Shown one piece after another: positions 33,869 through 43,090 of a stretch of DNA of 64,000 nt. Below the pieces are notes generated by a model that saw only the letters and a list, made by a program, of their open reading frames with translations, was not told the origin of the DNA and searched no databases. The stretch is from positions 1,240,001 to 1,304,000 of the forward strand of contig NZ_JBHUOZ010000003.1 of assembly GCF_042686025.1 (NCBI RefSeq). Reading direction: 5' to 3'. The position numbers were made by a program, and so were the translations under genes. Numbering within the stretch: position 1 is the stretch's first letter; every line of letters starts with the position of its first letter. The stretch comes from Terrimonas rubra (GTDB taxonomy: Bacteria; Bacteroidota; Bacteroidia; Chitinophagales; Chitinophagaceae).

Positions 33869-33876
33869 TAATTTTG
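33869..33876 (+). promoter_or_regulatory. Possible -7 element for speA
   Basis: TAATTTTG matches TAnnTTTG 61 bases before the ATG. The -33 partner is unclear. Confidence 0.35.
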
Positions 33877-33937
33877 CTCCTTTATTAATAAAATTCATCA
33901 CAGGAAAAAGCGTTCGCCGTTATGCGGGCATCATAAC

Positions 33938-35338
33938 ATGAATAATACTTACCACGACCTGGTTAACCAAACATTTAATTTTCCGCAGGAAGATATTAAT
34001 GTAAAAGATGGCCACTTGTTTTTTAATGGTTTGGATATAAAAGCTTTGATTGATAAGTATGGTACCCCCATGAAGCTGACCTATTTACCCAAGATAGGCA
34101 TGCAGATCAACAAGGCGAAAGAGATGTTTGCCAATGCCTTTAAAAAACACCGGTACGAAGGCAATTACTTTTACTGTTATTGCACCAAGAGCTCGCATTT
34201 TTCGTTCGTGGTAGAAGAAGCATTGAAACACCAGATACACCTGGAAACTTCCTATGCTTACGATATTGAGATCATTAAGAAATTATACGAGAAGAAGAAG
34301 ATCAATAAAGACATCCATATCATCTGCAACGGTTATAAGGATAAAGGTTATACCCGCCGTATTGCCAGCCTGATCAATAACGGTTTTCATAATGTAACAC
34401 CGGTACTGGATAATAAAGATGAATTAAAAGAATATGCCAAAACGGTGAAAGTACCATTTAAACTGGGTATCAGGGTAGCGGCGGAAGAAGAACCTTCTTT
34501 CCCTTTTTATACCTCCCGTTTGGGTATCAGGGCTAAGGATATACTGGAGTTTTATGTGGACAGGATTGAAGGCTATGAAAGCAAGTTCCAGTTAAAGATG
34601 TTACATATTTTCCTGAACAAGGGTATTAAAGATGATATTTATTACTGGAGCGAACTGAATAAAATTATCAACCTGTATTGCCAGTTAAAGAAAATTTGCC
34701 CTGAGCTGGATTCCATCAATATCGGTGGTGGTTTCCCCATTAAACATTCGCTGGGCTTTGAGTACGACTACCAGTTCATGATCAACGAGATCGTGCGGAA
34801 TATTAAAGTGGCCTGTAAAAAATCGAATGTGCCGATGCCGAATATCTACACCGAGTTTGGCAGCTTTACCGTTGGGGAGAGCATGGCGCATATTTATAAA
34901 GTTACCAGCGAAAAGGTACAGAACGATCGTGAGACCTGGTATATGATCGACTCATCCTTTATTACTACCTTACCGGATACCTGGGGTATTGGAGAGAAGT
35001 TTTTAATGTTGCCCATTAATAAGTGGCACGAGGAATACCAAAGGGTAGTGTTGGGAGGCATTACCTGTGATAGTCATGATTATTATGATTCGGAGGAACA
35101 TATAAATGAAGTGTTTTTGCCCAAGGTGAATGCCGAAGAGCCTTTGTATGTTGGCTTCTTCCATACGGGTGCCTACCAGGACCAGATAAGCGGTTACGGG
35201 GGTATTAAACACTGCCTGATCCCTTCGCCACAGCATATTATTGTGGAGCAGGATAAGAATGGTAAGCTGGTAGACTGGGTATATGCCAAACAGCAAACCG
35301 CCCAAAGCATGTTGAAGATATTAGGATATATGAAGTAA
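33938..35338 (+). CDS. speA: Arginine decarboxylase, short fold-type III form
   Basis: 466 residues, PLP-dependent alanine-racemase-like barrel plus beta domain. The PLP Schiff-base Lys is Lys84 (YCYCTKSSH), the phosphate-binding GGGFP is near residue 268, and Cys377 in GGITCDSHD gives the catalytic Cys-Asp of this decarboxylase family. It makes agmatine from arginine on the way to putrescine and spermidine. The enzyme is about 190 residues shorter than E. coli SpeA (658), lacking its inserted helical domain and C-terminal extension; this seems normal for Bacteroidota. Ornithine or diaminopimelate specificity cannot be excluded. Monocistronic with its own terminator. Confidence 0.82.
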   Translation: MNNTYHDLVNQTFNFPQEDINVKDGHLFFNGLDIKALIDKYGTPMKLTYLPKIGMQINKAKEMFANAFKKHRYEGNYFYCYCTKSSHFSFVVEEALKHQIHLETSYAYDIEIIKKLYEKKKINKDIHIICNGYKDKGYTRRIASLINNGFHNVTPVLDNKDELKEYAKTVKVPFKLGIRVAAEEEPSFPFYTSRLGIRAKDILEFYVDRIEGYESKFQLKMLHIFLNKGIKDDIYYWSELNKIINLYCQLKKICPELDSINIGGGFPIKHSLGFEYDYQFMINEIVRNIKVACKKSNVPMPNIYTEFGSFTVGESMAHIYKVTSEKVQNDRETWYMIDSSFITTLPDTWGIGEKFLMLPINKWHEEYQRVVLGGITCDSHDYYDSEEHINEVFLPKVNAEEPLYVGFFHTGAYQDQISGYGGIKHCLIPSPQHIIVEQDKNGKLVDWVYAKQQTAQSMLKILGYMK

Positions 35339-35361
35339 CCTGTTGGGGTTACTTTGCCAGG

Positions 35362-35406
35362 AACTTTCGATAGGGTAGCAGGGCTACTTTATCGAAAGTT
35401 TTTTAT
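35362..35406 (+). terminator. Terminator after speA
   Basis: Perfect 11-bp stem AACTTTCGATA / TATCGAAAGTT with an inner small hairpin GTAGC/GCTAC, followed by TTTTATTTTT. Confidence 0.85.
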
Positions 35407-35447
35407 TTTTATGCCTTACTATATTCTATTCCTTTCAATTATTTACC

Positions 35448-35816
35448 ATGGCCACTCAACCTGTATTTACCATATCGTTACAGAACGTTCATTTCAGGGC
35501 TTATCATGGATTGTACCCGCAGGAGAGGGTAGAAGGAAATGATTTTATTATTAACCTGGCGGCCCAATATTCCACCGCTAATCCGCAGATCGTATCACTG
35601 GACGATACGATTGATTATGGTGCTTTGTACGGCATTGTACAGGAAGTGATGGCCCGGCCTGTTGACCTGCTGGAGACAGTGGTGCAGCAAATTGCTCAAT
35701 TAATATTAACGCAATACCCGCAGGTTTTGGAAGTGCGTGTATCGCTGGAAAAAACAAAACCACCGATCGCTGATTTTAATGGTAGCGCCGTGGTGGAAAT
35801 TAATCTTGTTCGCTAA
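35448..35816 (+). CDS. folB: Dihydroneopterin aldolase
   Basis: 122 residues, usual FolB length. Signature LQNVHFRAYHGLYPQERVEG contains the substrate-binding residues after the first strand; TIDYGALYGIV and LLETVVQQIAQLIL follow, and the last segment VRVSLEKTKPPI has the conserved Lys. The enzyme splits 7,8-dihydroneopterin to 6-hydroxymethyl-dihydropterin in folate synthesis. The next folate step downstream, folP, is at 54672-55508 and not linked. No signal peptide. Confidence 0.92.
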   Translation: MATQPVFTISLQNVHFRAYHGLYPQERVEGNDFIINLAAQYSTANPQIVSLDDTIDYGALYGIVQEVMARPVDLLETVVQQIAQLILTQYPQVLEVRVSLEKTKPPIADFNGSAVVEINLVR

Positions 35817-35871
35817 CTTTTTTACCTTATGTTTATACCATAAACCCATTTGATAAATACCCGCTGATCTT

Positions 35872-37266
35872 ATGACCCGAAAACTATTCTTTACAGACCA
35901 ACAGCAGCCATTGGTAGCTAATATAAAATGGCTGGTCATCTTTTGTTTTTTATTACGCCTGGTATTGTTCTTTACCTCTTTTGTGTCGGCGGAGCTGGGC
36001 GAATCGCGTATATTCATTAACAGTAACTTTTTTGTACTGACTACCGGCATCTGGGGCGCTTATTTCCTGGCCCGTAAAAAGTGGCTGCCCTTTGTGATCA
36101 TTGCTGCATTTGTTTTTACTGACCTGCTGCTCAAAAGCGATATAAAAATATCACTGGACTATTACCTGAGTTATATAATAGATAAAAATACCGACACGAT
36201 AAAAACCTGGACCGATCGCTTTTTTATGGCCGGTTATTTTATCCTCATTCCTTTGTTATATGGTAAAGCGGAAGGTATTAAGGGACGTAAAGCCTGGTTA
36301 TATACCTTTTTGATCGGTATTGTGACCATTGTTACCGTAGAGAATGCCAACCTGGGCATACTGGAGCGTATGGATGTAACCGGCGCCTGGCAGGAAGTAT
36401 TGTATTATTTGCTGCTGAGCATATTGTACACTATTAAGGATATAGCTTTTTTACTGGCTTTTTTACATCTCTTGTTCCGGGTAAAGAACAGGTTACATTT
36501 CTTACACCTGCCGGCGGAGATAAGTATGGAACGCAAACAATTTTTTCCTGCTTTTTTTGTGGGCTACAGTGTGTTTGTGTTCTCGGCTATGACACTTGCC
36601 TTCACTTTTATAAAAATGAGCTTTTCCTTTTTTTTTAATAGCAACTGGTTTATTTATTTTGAAGCGGCCTGTATTGCTTTACCCATATTGGTGAGTGCTT
36701 ATTTTATTGGTAATGCCATTCAGCGCAGGAATGAGCATTTGGGTAACTATTATGGTTTTTTTGCTTTTATCAGCTGGACGCCGGTGGTGAATATTATAGG
36801 TTACCTGGTAATGGCTTTTGTGGAAATGAAGAGCTGGGTGAAGGCAAAACCAAATGACCTGGCTGGCAAGCAAAGATTGCTGCATACTGTTTTATCCTGT
36901 TTGTTCATCCTGGCTTTATACCTATGGATGTTTCGTAATACACCGGGTTACAGCGATGTTATCTCCGGTACCATCCTGTACAGCATAGTTACTTTTATAC
37001 TGGCTTATTTTAACCGGAAGGTATTACTGATGGCCATACTGGCGTCCTGTTATTATATTGTCAGCGATGCATTGGCATTATCCAAATATTATGACGATCC
37101 TATATGGAAGCTGCTGGGAGATAAACTGGAGATGGAAAGTTTACTGCTTGTTATCTTTTACTCCGTTATCCACTATGGTATTTTTTATATTGTGCATAAG
37201 GCTCTGTACCGGGAAACGGATATAAGCGATAGTTTACCTGCAGAAACGATCACCGTAACGGAGTAG
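35872..37266 (+). CDS. Polytopic membrane protein, function unknown
   Basis: 464 residues, with about ten to twelve hydrophobic segments from residue 20 to 455 and very little soluble sequence, the longest being an Arg/Asp/Lys-rich stretch about residues 105-125 and the C-terminal tail. Rich in Phe, Tyr and Leu. No Walker, transporter or glycosyltransferase motif is recognisable. It starts 55 bases after folB and ends one base before a convergent lipoprotein gene stop. Could be a transporter-like or polymerase-like protein; I make no claim. Confidence 0.6.
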   Translation: MTRKLFFTDQQQPLVANIKWLVIFCFLLRLVLFFTSFVSAELGESRIFINSNFFVLTTGIWGAYFLARKKWLPFVIIAAFVFTDLLLKSDIKISLDYYLSYIIDKNTDTIKTWTDRFFMAGYFILIPLLYGKAEGIKGRKAWLYTFLIGIVTIVTVENANLGILERMDVTGAWQEVLYYLLLSILYTIKDIAFLLAFLHLLFRVKNRLHFLHLPAEISMERKQFFPAFFVGYSVFVFSAMTLAFTFIKMSFSFFFNSNWFIYFEAACIALPILVSAYFIGNAIQRRNEHLGNYYGFFAFISWTPVVNIIGYLVMAFVEMKSWVKAKPNDLAGKQRLLHTVLSCLFILALYLWMFRNTPGYSDVISGTILYSIVTFILAYFNRKVLLMAILASCYYIVSDALALSKYYDDPIWKLLGDKLEMESLLLVIFYSVIHYGIFYIVHKALYRETDISDSLPAETITVTE

Positions 37267-37267
37267 A

Positions 37268-37750
37268 CTATTTTTTTCTTACTACTACAGCCACATCCTG
37301 ACCAAAAACGGCTTTATACAACTTAGTATCTACACTGTACTCACCGGTTTCTGTTGCCGTATACGTAAGCGCAAGGGTTTCGTATTTTTCAAGGTAACCA
37401 CTCTTTTTATCGTAGCTGGTATTGATCATGGGCCTTACCGGCAATACCCGTACTTTGTCGTGGAATACTGATTGGTCTTTTAACTGTATATTGATGCCAA
37501 CGGAAGCAATGATCTCTTTTTTCTCTTCCGTGGTTTGTTCTTCATTTTCTTCTTCCTTATCCGGTTCAACGCCGGTGGTCTGTAGCCATACACCGATCTT
37601 ATCACCTTTTTTCAAGGTAATAACAGCAGAACTGTTAATGTATACTTCGTCGCAGGGGACAGTGTCCACTGTTTCACCTACAGGATTGCAGCCACTGATA
37701 AGGGTAATTACCAGGCAGGCTAAGATCAATATATACTTTGTGCGGAACAT
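37268..37750 (-). CDS. Lipoprotein of unknown function (Glu-rich)
   Basis: 160 residues with lipobox LISGC: MFRTKYILILACLVITLISGC. A short Glu-rich run (EEENEEQTTEEKKE) sits about residue 67-80. A beta-rich remainder ends in a strand-rich C-terminus. It begins 2 bases after the stop of the 410-residue lipoprotein gene, so the two are one operon. No family recognised. Confidence 0.6.
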   Translation of the reverse strand: MFRTKYILILACLVITLISGCNPVGETVDTVPCDEVYINSSAVITLKKGDKIGVWLQTTGVEPDKEEENEEQTTEEKKEIIASVGINIQLKDQSVFHDKVRVLPVRPMINTSYDKKSGYLEKYETLALTYTATETGEYSVDTKLYKAVFGQDVAVVVRKK

Positions 37751-37752
37751 GC

Positions 37753-38985
37753 TTAAATTTTTGATTGGATCAATTGAATCAGTTGGGCATAAGCGGCCTG
37801 GTCAAAAGGGTTTACCTGGTCATCGCTGATATCTAACCACAACAGGAACTGTTTATTATTTTTGGTAACCGGCGCCAGCAGGTGGTAACGCTTACTGCTA
37901 TTAATATTGGAGGAAGGAACCACCTCCAGCACCATGATATTGCTGCCATCCGGCAGGGGTGGTAAGCTACGCATGATGCTTTCCTGGCGCCAGAAGTTGA
38001 TAAAATTCATATCAACGGCATCACAGAGCTCGGCAAGCGTTGTAACCGGTGTGGCCTGGTTCAGAGGCAAAGAGCTGATATAAGTGCTGATCTGTCCCGA
38101 TAAGGAGGCCGGCAATAAATGCAGCACAGCGCCCTGGGGGAATAATTTATAGCTGACATAACTTTTGTCATCTAAAAATACGGCTGCCTCTTTTTGCAGG
38201 GAATGAATAGTTTTGGCTACTATTTTATACTGCGCTTCGTTTAACTGGTTGGCAAAAGGCTGCGTAACTGTAGTAGTAGCATAGTTATTTAAAAAATATT
38301 GACCATGTTGTGCCAGTTGAAAAGCAAGGCGTACCGTTTCTTTTTTTGACAGCCCTTCGGCTTTACATTTTGCGTAATAAAAGAAACGGTTGCCGGCTGT
38401 GGTATCTGAAGAGAAGCTGAATACAATGATGTCGTCAAAAGAACCTACACCAATATAGTTGGTCGCATCTTCATAAATCAGCTTTGCAACACGATCGTAA
38501 TTGTTTTCTTTAAAATAAGAAAGTACGTCTTCATTTTTGACCGGCGTACGGGCAATCACGATATTCTCCTTGAAATCATATTTGTCAGATAAAGTAGGGA
38601 TCAGGTCATAAGCTTGCATACGGAGGCCTGTAGTAGCTGTGTTGCCGGTCGTATCATCTGTTTCGTTGTCATCTGTATTTTCCCACTGTTCCAAAAAAGG
38701 CAGGGTAATATCCGGGGTAGATTCTTCGTAATAATAGAAGAGGGGAATACGAACATGTAAACCTTCTTTGGTGGATAAGGCCTGGGTTACAGGAGTACTG
38801 CCCAGTATTTCTTTCCTGATGCCGGCAATAGTATCCGCATGAATGAAAGGTTCCAGCTGGAATACTATTTCTTCATCTGTGGCCGCATCATCGCGGGAAG
38901 CATTGTTGCAGGCCAGCAGGGTGGCAATTGCCAATAAAGAAAGTACAGATCGTTGTATCAATAGGGTGCAATTAAAAAGGCGCAT
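37753..38985 (-). CDS. Secreted lipoprotein of unknown function, 410 residues
   Basis: Signal peptide with lipobox LLAC (Cys26) near the start. The mature part is acidic with a Asp/Thr-rich stretch (WENTDDNETDDTTGN) at about residue 101-115 and a mixed alpha/beta body. No catalytic motif is visible. It starts 54 bases left of the inverted repeat 39008-39039 and is operonic with the 160-residue lipoprotein that follows. Family unknown. Confidence 0.6.
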   Translation of the reverse strand: MRLFNCTLLIQRSVLSLLAIATLLACNNASRDDAATDEEIVFQLEPFIHADTIAGIRKEILGSTPVTQALSTKEGLHVRIPLFYYYEESTPDITLPFLEQWENTDDNETDDTTGNTATTGLRMQAYDLIPTLSDKYDFKENIVIARTPVKNEDVLSYFKENNYDRVAKLIYEDATNYIGVGSFDDIIVFSFSSDTTAGNRFFYYAKCKAEGLSKKETVRLAFQLAQHGQYFLNNYATTTVTQPFANQLNEAQYKIVAKTIHSLQKEAAVFLDDKSYVSYKLFPQGAVLHLLPASLSGQISTYISSLPLNQATPVTTLAELCDAVDMNFINFWRQESIMRSLPPLPDGSNIMVLEVVPSSNINSSKRYHLLAPVTKNNKQFLLWLDISDDQVNPFDQAAYAQLIQLIQSKI

Positions 38986-39007
38986 ATACCAAAAATATTA
39001 AACGGAA

Positions 39008-39039
39008 TGTTACTGTACAAAAAAAGAAATACAGTAACA
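39008..39039. repeat. Perfect inverted repeat between DUF2723 gene and lipoprotein operon
   Basis: TGTTACTGTA / TACAGTAACA with a 12-base A-rich loop, 23 bases upstream of the 410-residue lipoprotein start. No T run follows on either strand; it is a candidate operator. Confidence 0.55.
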
Positions 39040-39062
39040 AGGATGATACACTTATTAAATAG

Positions 39063-39094
39063 AAAAAGCCTTGCAGCAATACTGCAAGGCTTTG
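39063..39094 (-). terminator. Terminator of the DUF2723 gene
   Basis: Stem GCCTTGCAG / CTGCAAGGC with a 5-base loop; on the minus strand it is followed by T residues. Confidence 0.85.
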
Positions 39095-39113
39095 ATATGT
39101 AAACAAGGTTATA

Positions 39114-42100
39114 CTATTTTTTATTCCCGCTGTCGGCTGCCTGTGTTTTAATGGTGCCGGCATTGGTTTCTTTGGAAGGTGATACAGCCGGCGCCTGTTG
39201 CTGTGGCTGAGACCCATATTGTTTTTCCAAACCATCCAATACCATCAGCATAATTTCATTCAGCTGAACCTCGGCGCCTTCAAATCCGGCTACCGATTGG
39301 TAATACCGTTTTTGCTGTTCAATGTCGGTACGTAATGCTTTTCTAACTTTATCAGCCAGTGCAATATTACCTGCTTTATAAGCAGCTTCCAGGTATACCA
39401 GGCCATTCTGGTTATGGCTGCTGTAACGGCTTACCATAGCATAAGGCAGGTTATTGGTGTTGATACCTTTCTCCGCTTTTTCCAACAGCTTATTGGCTTC
39501 TTCTTTTTTACCGGCATCGGCCATATTACCAGCAGCTTCGGCATAGGCGCTACGGATATTCAGCAGGTGGCGGCGGTTTTCTTCATCATAATAAACACCC
39601 TGTAATTCTGCACCACCAAAGCCGAATTTTTCCATCAGGTTCTTATACATGAATTCCTGGTTATTATCTCTCAGGGCTGTTCCGCCGGCGCCTGATTGAC
39701 GTAATATTCTGTCGGCTAACCAGTTTTGCTGAGGTTGTTTGGGACCCAATGGTACCAGCCTGTAAGAAAGCCCGTCCTTACGTAAGTAAAAGGCGAGTCC
39801 TGCAGGGGCTTGCGGCGATGTAAAGTAAATAGGACGTTTCCACTGGTTGGCGGCAATAATGTTCAGTACCACCATATCATTACGGCCTATCGCACTTTGA
39901 CCGGCAGGAATTTCAAATAATAACTGGGACAGTACATTGCTGTCATTGGCATTCACTGTACCGTTTTTACGTACAAGGTCAATATCCACCGGCAGGCTGA
40001 ATTTACGTACCGGCATTACATCCGGGCCGGCATCACGGCCTTCTTCATTTTCCCTGCGTTTACCCAGGTTATTCTTCATTACATCATACAGGTCATAATG
40101 TGCGTTTTTATCGATCCTCGGATCTTCGCGGATGAATAAGTATTCACGGTTCTGGCCTTCTATCTGTTCAGGCGTCCAGATCACATCCAGTGAATCAGCT
40201 TCGTTTACACGGTAACGTAACTGGTTAATATACCAGTCAATACCCAGTAAGCTGGTGTTGATGATACGGATGTCTTTCCTTACATTCTCTACTTCCTGTG
40301 CATACCACAGCGGGTAAGTATCATTGTCACCATAAGTGAAGATAACCGCATTGGGAGCACAGCTTTCCAGGTAATCCTTGGCCAGGTCAGGGGCCAGCGT
40401 TTTATGACTACGGTCATGGTCGTCCCATTCCTGCTGGGCCATTAATACAGGTACCAACAGGCATAATAAACCGGCAGACAGGTTCAATACTGAACCATTA
40501 TTGCCACCGGATGAAATAGCCCTGGTGAGGTAAACCACACCTAAGGTAACAATGGCAAACAAAGCGGTTGCACCAATGGCGGCTGTAAATATACCACCAG
40601 GACTGCCATAGGTAAAGCTCAGCGCCGTGATCACAAAAGTGGAGGCGCCACCCCATATCAGTACATTCTGTAGTGTAAGTTTATCCTGCTTCTCCCTGGC
40701 CAAACGAACAATAGCCACTACTGCTAAGCCTATCCAGATAGCAAAGGCATAGAAAGAGCCTACATAAGCATAGTCACGTTCCCTGGGCTGGTTACCGGGC
40801 TGGTTAAGATAAATAACCACCGCTAAACCGGTCAGGAAGAATAAGAGGAAGCTGACGATCCAGTCTTTCCTGGTTTTAAAGAACTGGTATATACAGCCGA
40901 TCATACCCAGTATAAAAGGCAACAGGAATAGTTTATTGTGGGCCTTATTGTTTTTAATACTGTCCGGCAACATATTCTGGTCACCCAGCATGGCGTTATC
41001 AATAAAGGAGATACCGGTTATCCAGTTACCATCTCTCTTATTACCATAGCCCTGTATATCGTTTTGTTTACCGGAGAAATTCCACATGAAATAACGCCAG
41101 TACATAAAGCCATTCTGGTAAGTAACAAACCAGTTGATGTTTTGTCCATAGGTAGGCGCTTCGTAGGTTTCCCTGCCGGTTTGCGGATCGCGGCTGCGCC
41201 CTATATCCAGCCAGTCGGCATAAAACTGTGCGTGGTATTGTTCTGTACTGGCGTCCCAGATACGGGGGAATAATCTTTTATCTTCTGATTTATAACGTAC
41301 TTCCTTGCTGCGCCCGATGATAATATAACGGTCTTTACCGGTTTTGCTATCCGTGCCTTTTGAGTAACGGGTTTCGCCATACTCGTAAGGATCGCCATCT
41401 TCACCGTAATCCACCTGTGCTGCAAAGTGTGGTCCGTATAATAGTGGGGCGCTGCCATATTGCTCACGGCTTAGGTAATAAACCAGGCTGATAGGATTGT
41501 CCACGTTATTCATGTCAATTACCGGGTTGGCATTGGAACGGATAATGGCCGTGAAATACATGAAGTAGCCTAACATGATAAAGGTGTAACACCACAATGA
41601 CAGTTTTAATATTTTTAAACCGCCGGCTTTAAAGAAGTAACCTACCAATGCACCTACACCGGCAACCAGTAATACCTTAAAGAATTTCATACCGCCTACC
41701 GCTACAAAAGGGAAGAAAGACAGTGTAAGGAAAAGTATGAACCAGATGCTCAGTTTGGTGGGGTTAAGGTTTTTATGGTTGAAGCCTAAAGCCCAAACGA
41801 TCAGTACAGCCAGTAAGAGGAAGTAAATGGCAAAGCCTGCGAAGAAAGGCATGCCCAGTTGGTTTACAAAAAATACATCAAATAAACCGGCCGCTTTCAT
41901 GGAGTATTGTATAACACCTACCTGTACAATACCGGTAATGATACAGCCTATAACAAAAGCAATGGCTGAGCCTTTCAGGGTTGGCGTGTAACGGCGGTAA
42001 TAATATACCATTACGATCGCGGGAATGGTCAACAGGTTCAGGATGTGCACACCTATTGATAAGCCCATCATGAAGAATAAGAAGATGATCCACCTGTCCG

Positions 42101-42644
42101 AACGGGCACGGGCGCCGGCATCCACACCGGCTTTTTCATCGGCATGATCCCATTTCAAAATAGCCCAGAATACCAGGGCAGTAAAGAAGGATGATAAAGC
42201 GTATACCTCACCCTCAACAGCGCTGAACCAGAAGGAATCACTAAAGGTATAAGCCAATGCACCTACTGCACCTGCAGCCATAATGGTGAAGGTATCACGA
42301 CTATTCAGCTGGTCTTCGGTGCTGCCGAATAATTTACGGGCAAAGTGTGTAATGCTCCAGAATAAAAAGAGTATTGTAGCCGCACTGGCTATGGCACTCA
42401 TAAAGTTTACCGCATTGGCAGCAGTCTGCGGGTTATCGCCAAATAAGATGATGAAAAAACGTCCCAGTAAGGTGAACATGGGCGCACCGGGAGGGTGGGG
42501 CAGGCCTAATGTATAAGCAGTAGCCACAAACTCACCACAGTCCCATAAACTGCCACGGGCTTCACGGGTAAACATGTACGTAAGCATGGCCACCAGGAAA
42601 ACGGCCCATCCGGTAATATTATTCACTTTTCTAAAGTTCATCAT
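39114..42644 (-). CDS. DUF2723 membrane glycosyltransferase-like protein
   Basis: 1176 residues. The N-terminus has the DUF2723 signature: TREARGSLWDCGEFVATAYT and LPHPPGAPMFTLLGR near residues 27-60. About ten to twelve hydrophobic segments occupy the first 350 residues and 550-760; the middle and C-terminal parts are soluble. The C-terminal 130 residues are helical and TPR-like (AAGNMADAGKKEEANKLLEKA). Relatives include the animal TMEM260, an O-mannosyltransferase, so a role in protein O-glycosylation is an attractive inference; the acidic residue WDCGEF is a candidate catalytic site. No glycan genes adjoin it. It has its own promoter and terminator. Confidence 0.8.
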   Translation of the reverse strand: MMNFRKVNNITGWAVFLVAMLTYMFTREARGSLWDCGEFVATAYTLGLPHPPGAPMFTLLGRFFIILFGDNPQTAANAVNFMSAIASAATILFLFWSITHFARKLFGSTEDQLNSRDTFTIMAAGAVGALAYTFSDSFWFSAVEGEVYALSSFFTALVFWAILKWDHADEKAGVDAGARARSDRWIIFLFFMMGLSIGVHILNLLTIPAIVMVYYYRRYTPTLKGSAIAFVIGCIITGIVQVGVIQYSMKAAGLFDVFFVNQLGMPFFAGFAIYFLLLAVLIVWALGFNHKNLNPTKLSIWFILFLTLSFFPFVAVGGMKFFKVLLVAGVGALVGYFFKAGGLKILKLSLWCYTFIMLGYFMYFTAIIRSNANPVIDMNNVDNPISLVYYLSREQYGSAPLLYGPHFAAQVDYGEDGDPYEYGETRYSKGTDSKTGKDRYIIIGRSKEVRYKSEDKRLFPRIWDASTEQYHAQFYADWLDIGRSRDPQTGRETYEAPTYGQNINWFVTYQNGFMYWRYFMWNFSGKQNDIQGYGNKRDGNWITGISFIDNAMLGDQNMLPDSIKNNKAHNKLFLLPFILGMIGCIYQFFKTRKDWIVSFLLFFLTGLAVVIYLNQPGNQPRERDYAYVGSFYAFAIWIGLAVVAIVRLAREKQDKLTLQNVLIWGGASTFVITALSFTYGSPGGIFTAAIGATALFAIVTLGVVYLTRAISSGGNNGSVLNLSAGLLCLLVPVLMAQQEWDDHDRSHKTLAPDLAKDYLESCAPNAVIFTYGDNDTYPLWYAQEVENVRKDIRIINTSLLGIDWYINQLRYRVNEADSLDVIWTPEQIEGQNREYLFIREDPRIDKNAHYDLYDVMKNNLGKRRENEEGRDAGPDVMPVRKFSLPVDIDLVRKNGTVNANDSNVLSQLLFEIPAGQSAIGRNDMVVLNIIAANQWKRPIYFTSPQAPAGLAFYLRKDGLSYRLVPLGPKQPQQNWLADRILRQSGAGGTALRDNNQEFMYKNLMEKFGFGGAELQGVYYDEENRRHLLNIRSAYAEAAGNMADAGKKEEANKLLEKAEKGINTNNLPYAMVSRYSSHNQNGLVYLEAAYKAGNIALADKVRKALRTDIEQQKRYYQSVAGFEGAEVQLNEIMLMVLDGLEKQYGSQPQQQAPAVSPSKETNAGTIKTQAADSGNKK

Positions 42645-42666
42645 ATTTGGTCTTATTTGAGGAAAG

Positions 42667-42674
42667 CAAAAATA
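42667..42674 (-). promoter_or_regulatory. -7 element for the DUF2723 gene
   Basis: The minus strand reads TATTTTTG, matching TAnnTTTG, about 23 bases before the start codon. No clear -33. Confidence 0.4.
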
Positions 42675-42839
42675 GGGATTATCGGTTCAAAATGTACTAC
42701 TTATCAGGCTTGTAATAGGTAATAAAATACACAATTTAACCATAAAAATGAGGATAAAGCCCGTTTAACAGCTCATATTCACCTTATAAACTGTTATCAG
42801 GGGCTTCCGGGTACCTGCCAGGCTAAATAAATGGCAATA

Positions 42840-42863
42840 AAAAACCCGGCTTAAGCCGGGTTG
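42840..42863 (-). terminator. Terminator of the small membrane protein gene
   Basis: Perfect palindrome AACCCGGCTTAAGCCGGGTT (42843-42862), followed on the minus strand by T residues; about 25 bases after the small gene's stop codon. Confidence 0.75.
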
Positions 42864-42887
42864 TATTGTAAAGTTGAAATCTTTAAA

Positions 42888-43043
42888 TCACATAATATCC
42901 ATTGCTTTTACAAATGCAGTGGTAACGAAAGGAAGAATTAATGTTAACCACTCCCAGTGCGCAAAACAAGCAAACACAAATGCAGCGGTAGAAACGAAGA
43001 ATAATAACCAATAAAGTCCTGTATATTTTTTTGTTTCTTGCAT
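42888..43043 (-). CDS. Small membrane protein, 51 residues
   Basis: ATG complement at 43041-43043, TGA at 42888-42890. The product starts MQETKKYTGLYWLLFFVSTA, has two hydrophobic segments (about 10-28 and 33-46) with VFACFAHWEWLTLILPF between and ends in VKAMDIM. It is bracketed by its own promoter (43060-43090) and its own terminator (42840-42863), a strong sign of a real gene despite its size. Function unknown; a small inner-membrane peptide. Confidence 0.65.
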   Translation of the reverse strand: MQETKKYTGLYWLLFFVSTAAFVFACFAHWEWLTLILPFVTTAFVKAMDIM

Positions 43044-43059
43044 GTTTGTAAATTTTTAG

Positions 43060-43090
43060 CAAAAGTAAGGCAGCAGTCCCAAAAAGTAAA
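43060..43090 (-). promoter_or_regulatory. Promoter for the small membrane protein
   Basis: Minus strand: TTTA (complement of 43087-43090), 19 bases, then TACTTTTG (complement of 43060-43067), which fits TAnnTTTG. Confidence 0.5.

Larger units (their letters stand above)
33471..33937. other. Gene-free mosaic spacer between rplT and speA
   Basis: After repeat copy C the spacer holds an unplaced GC-rich stretch (about 33490-33525), a perfect 10-bp inverted repeat ATGGTTCGTG-AGA-CACGAACCAT (33591-33613), a 17-bp direct repeat GAGACACGAACCATGGC (33600-33616 and 33623-33639), the GC-rich repeat copy 3 (33692-33766, inverted) and short-word AATCCTAAATC-type arrays. No open frame is credible. Confidence 0.6.
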
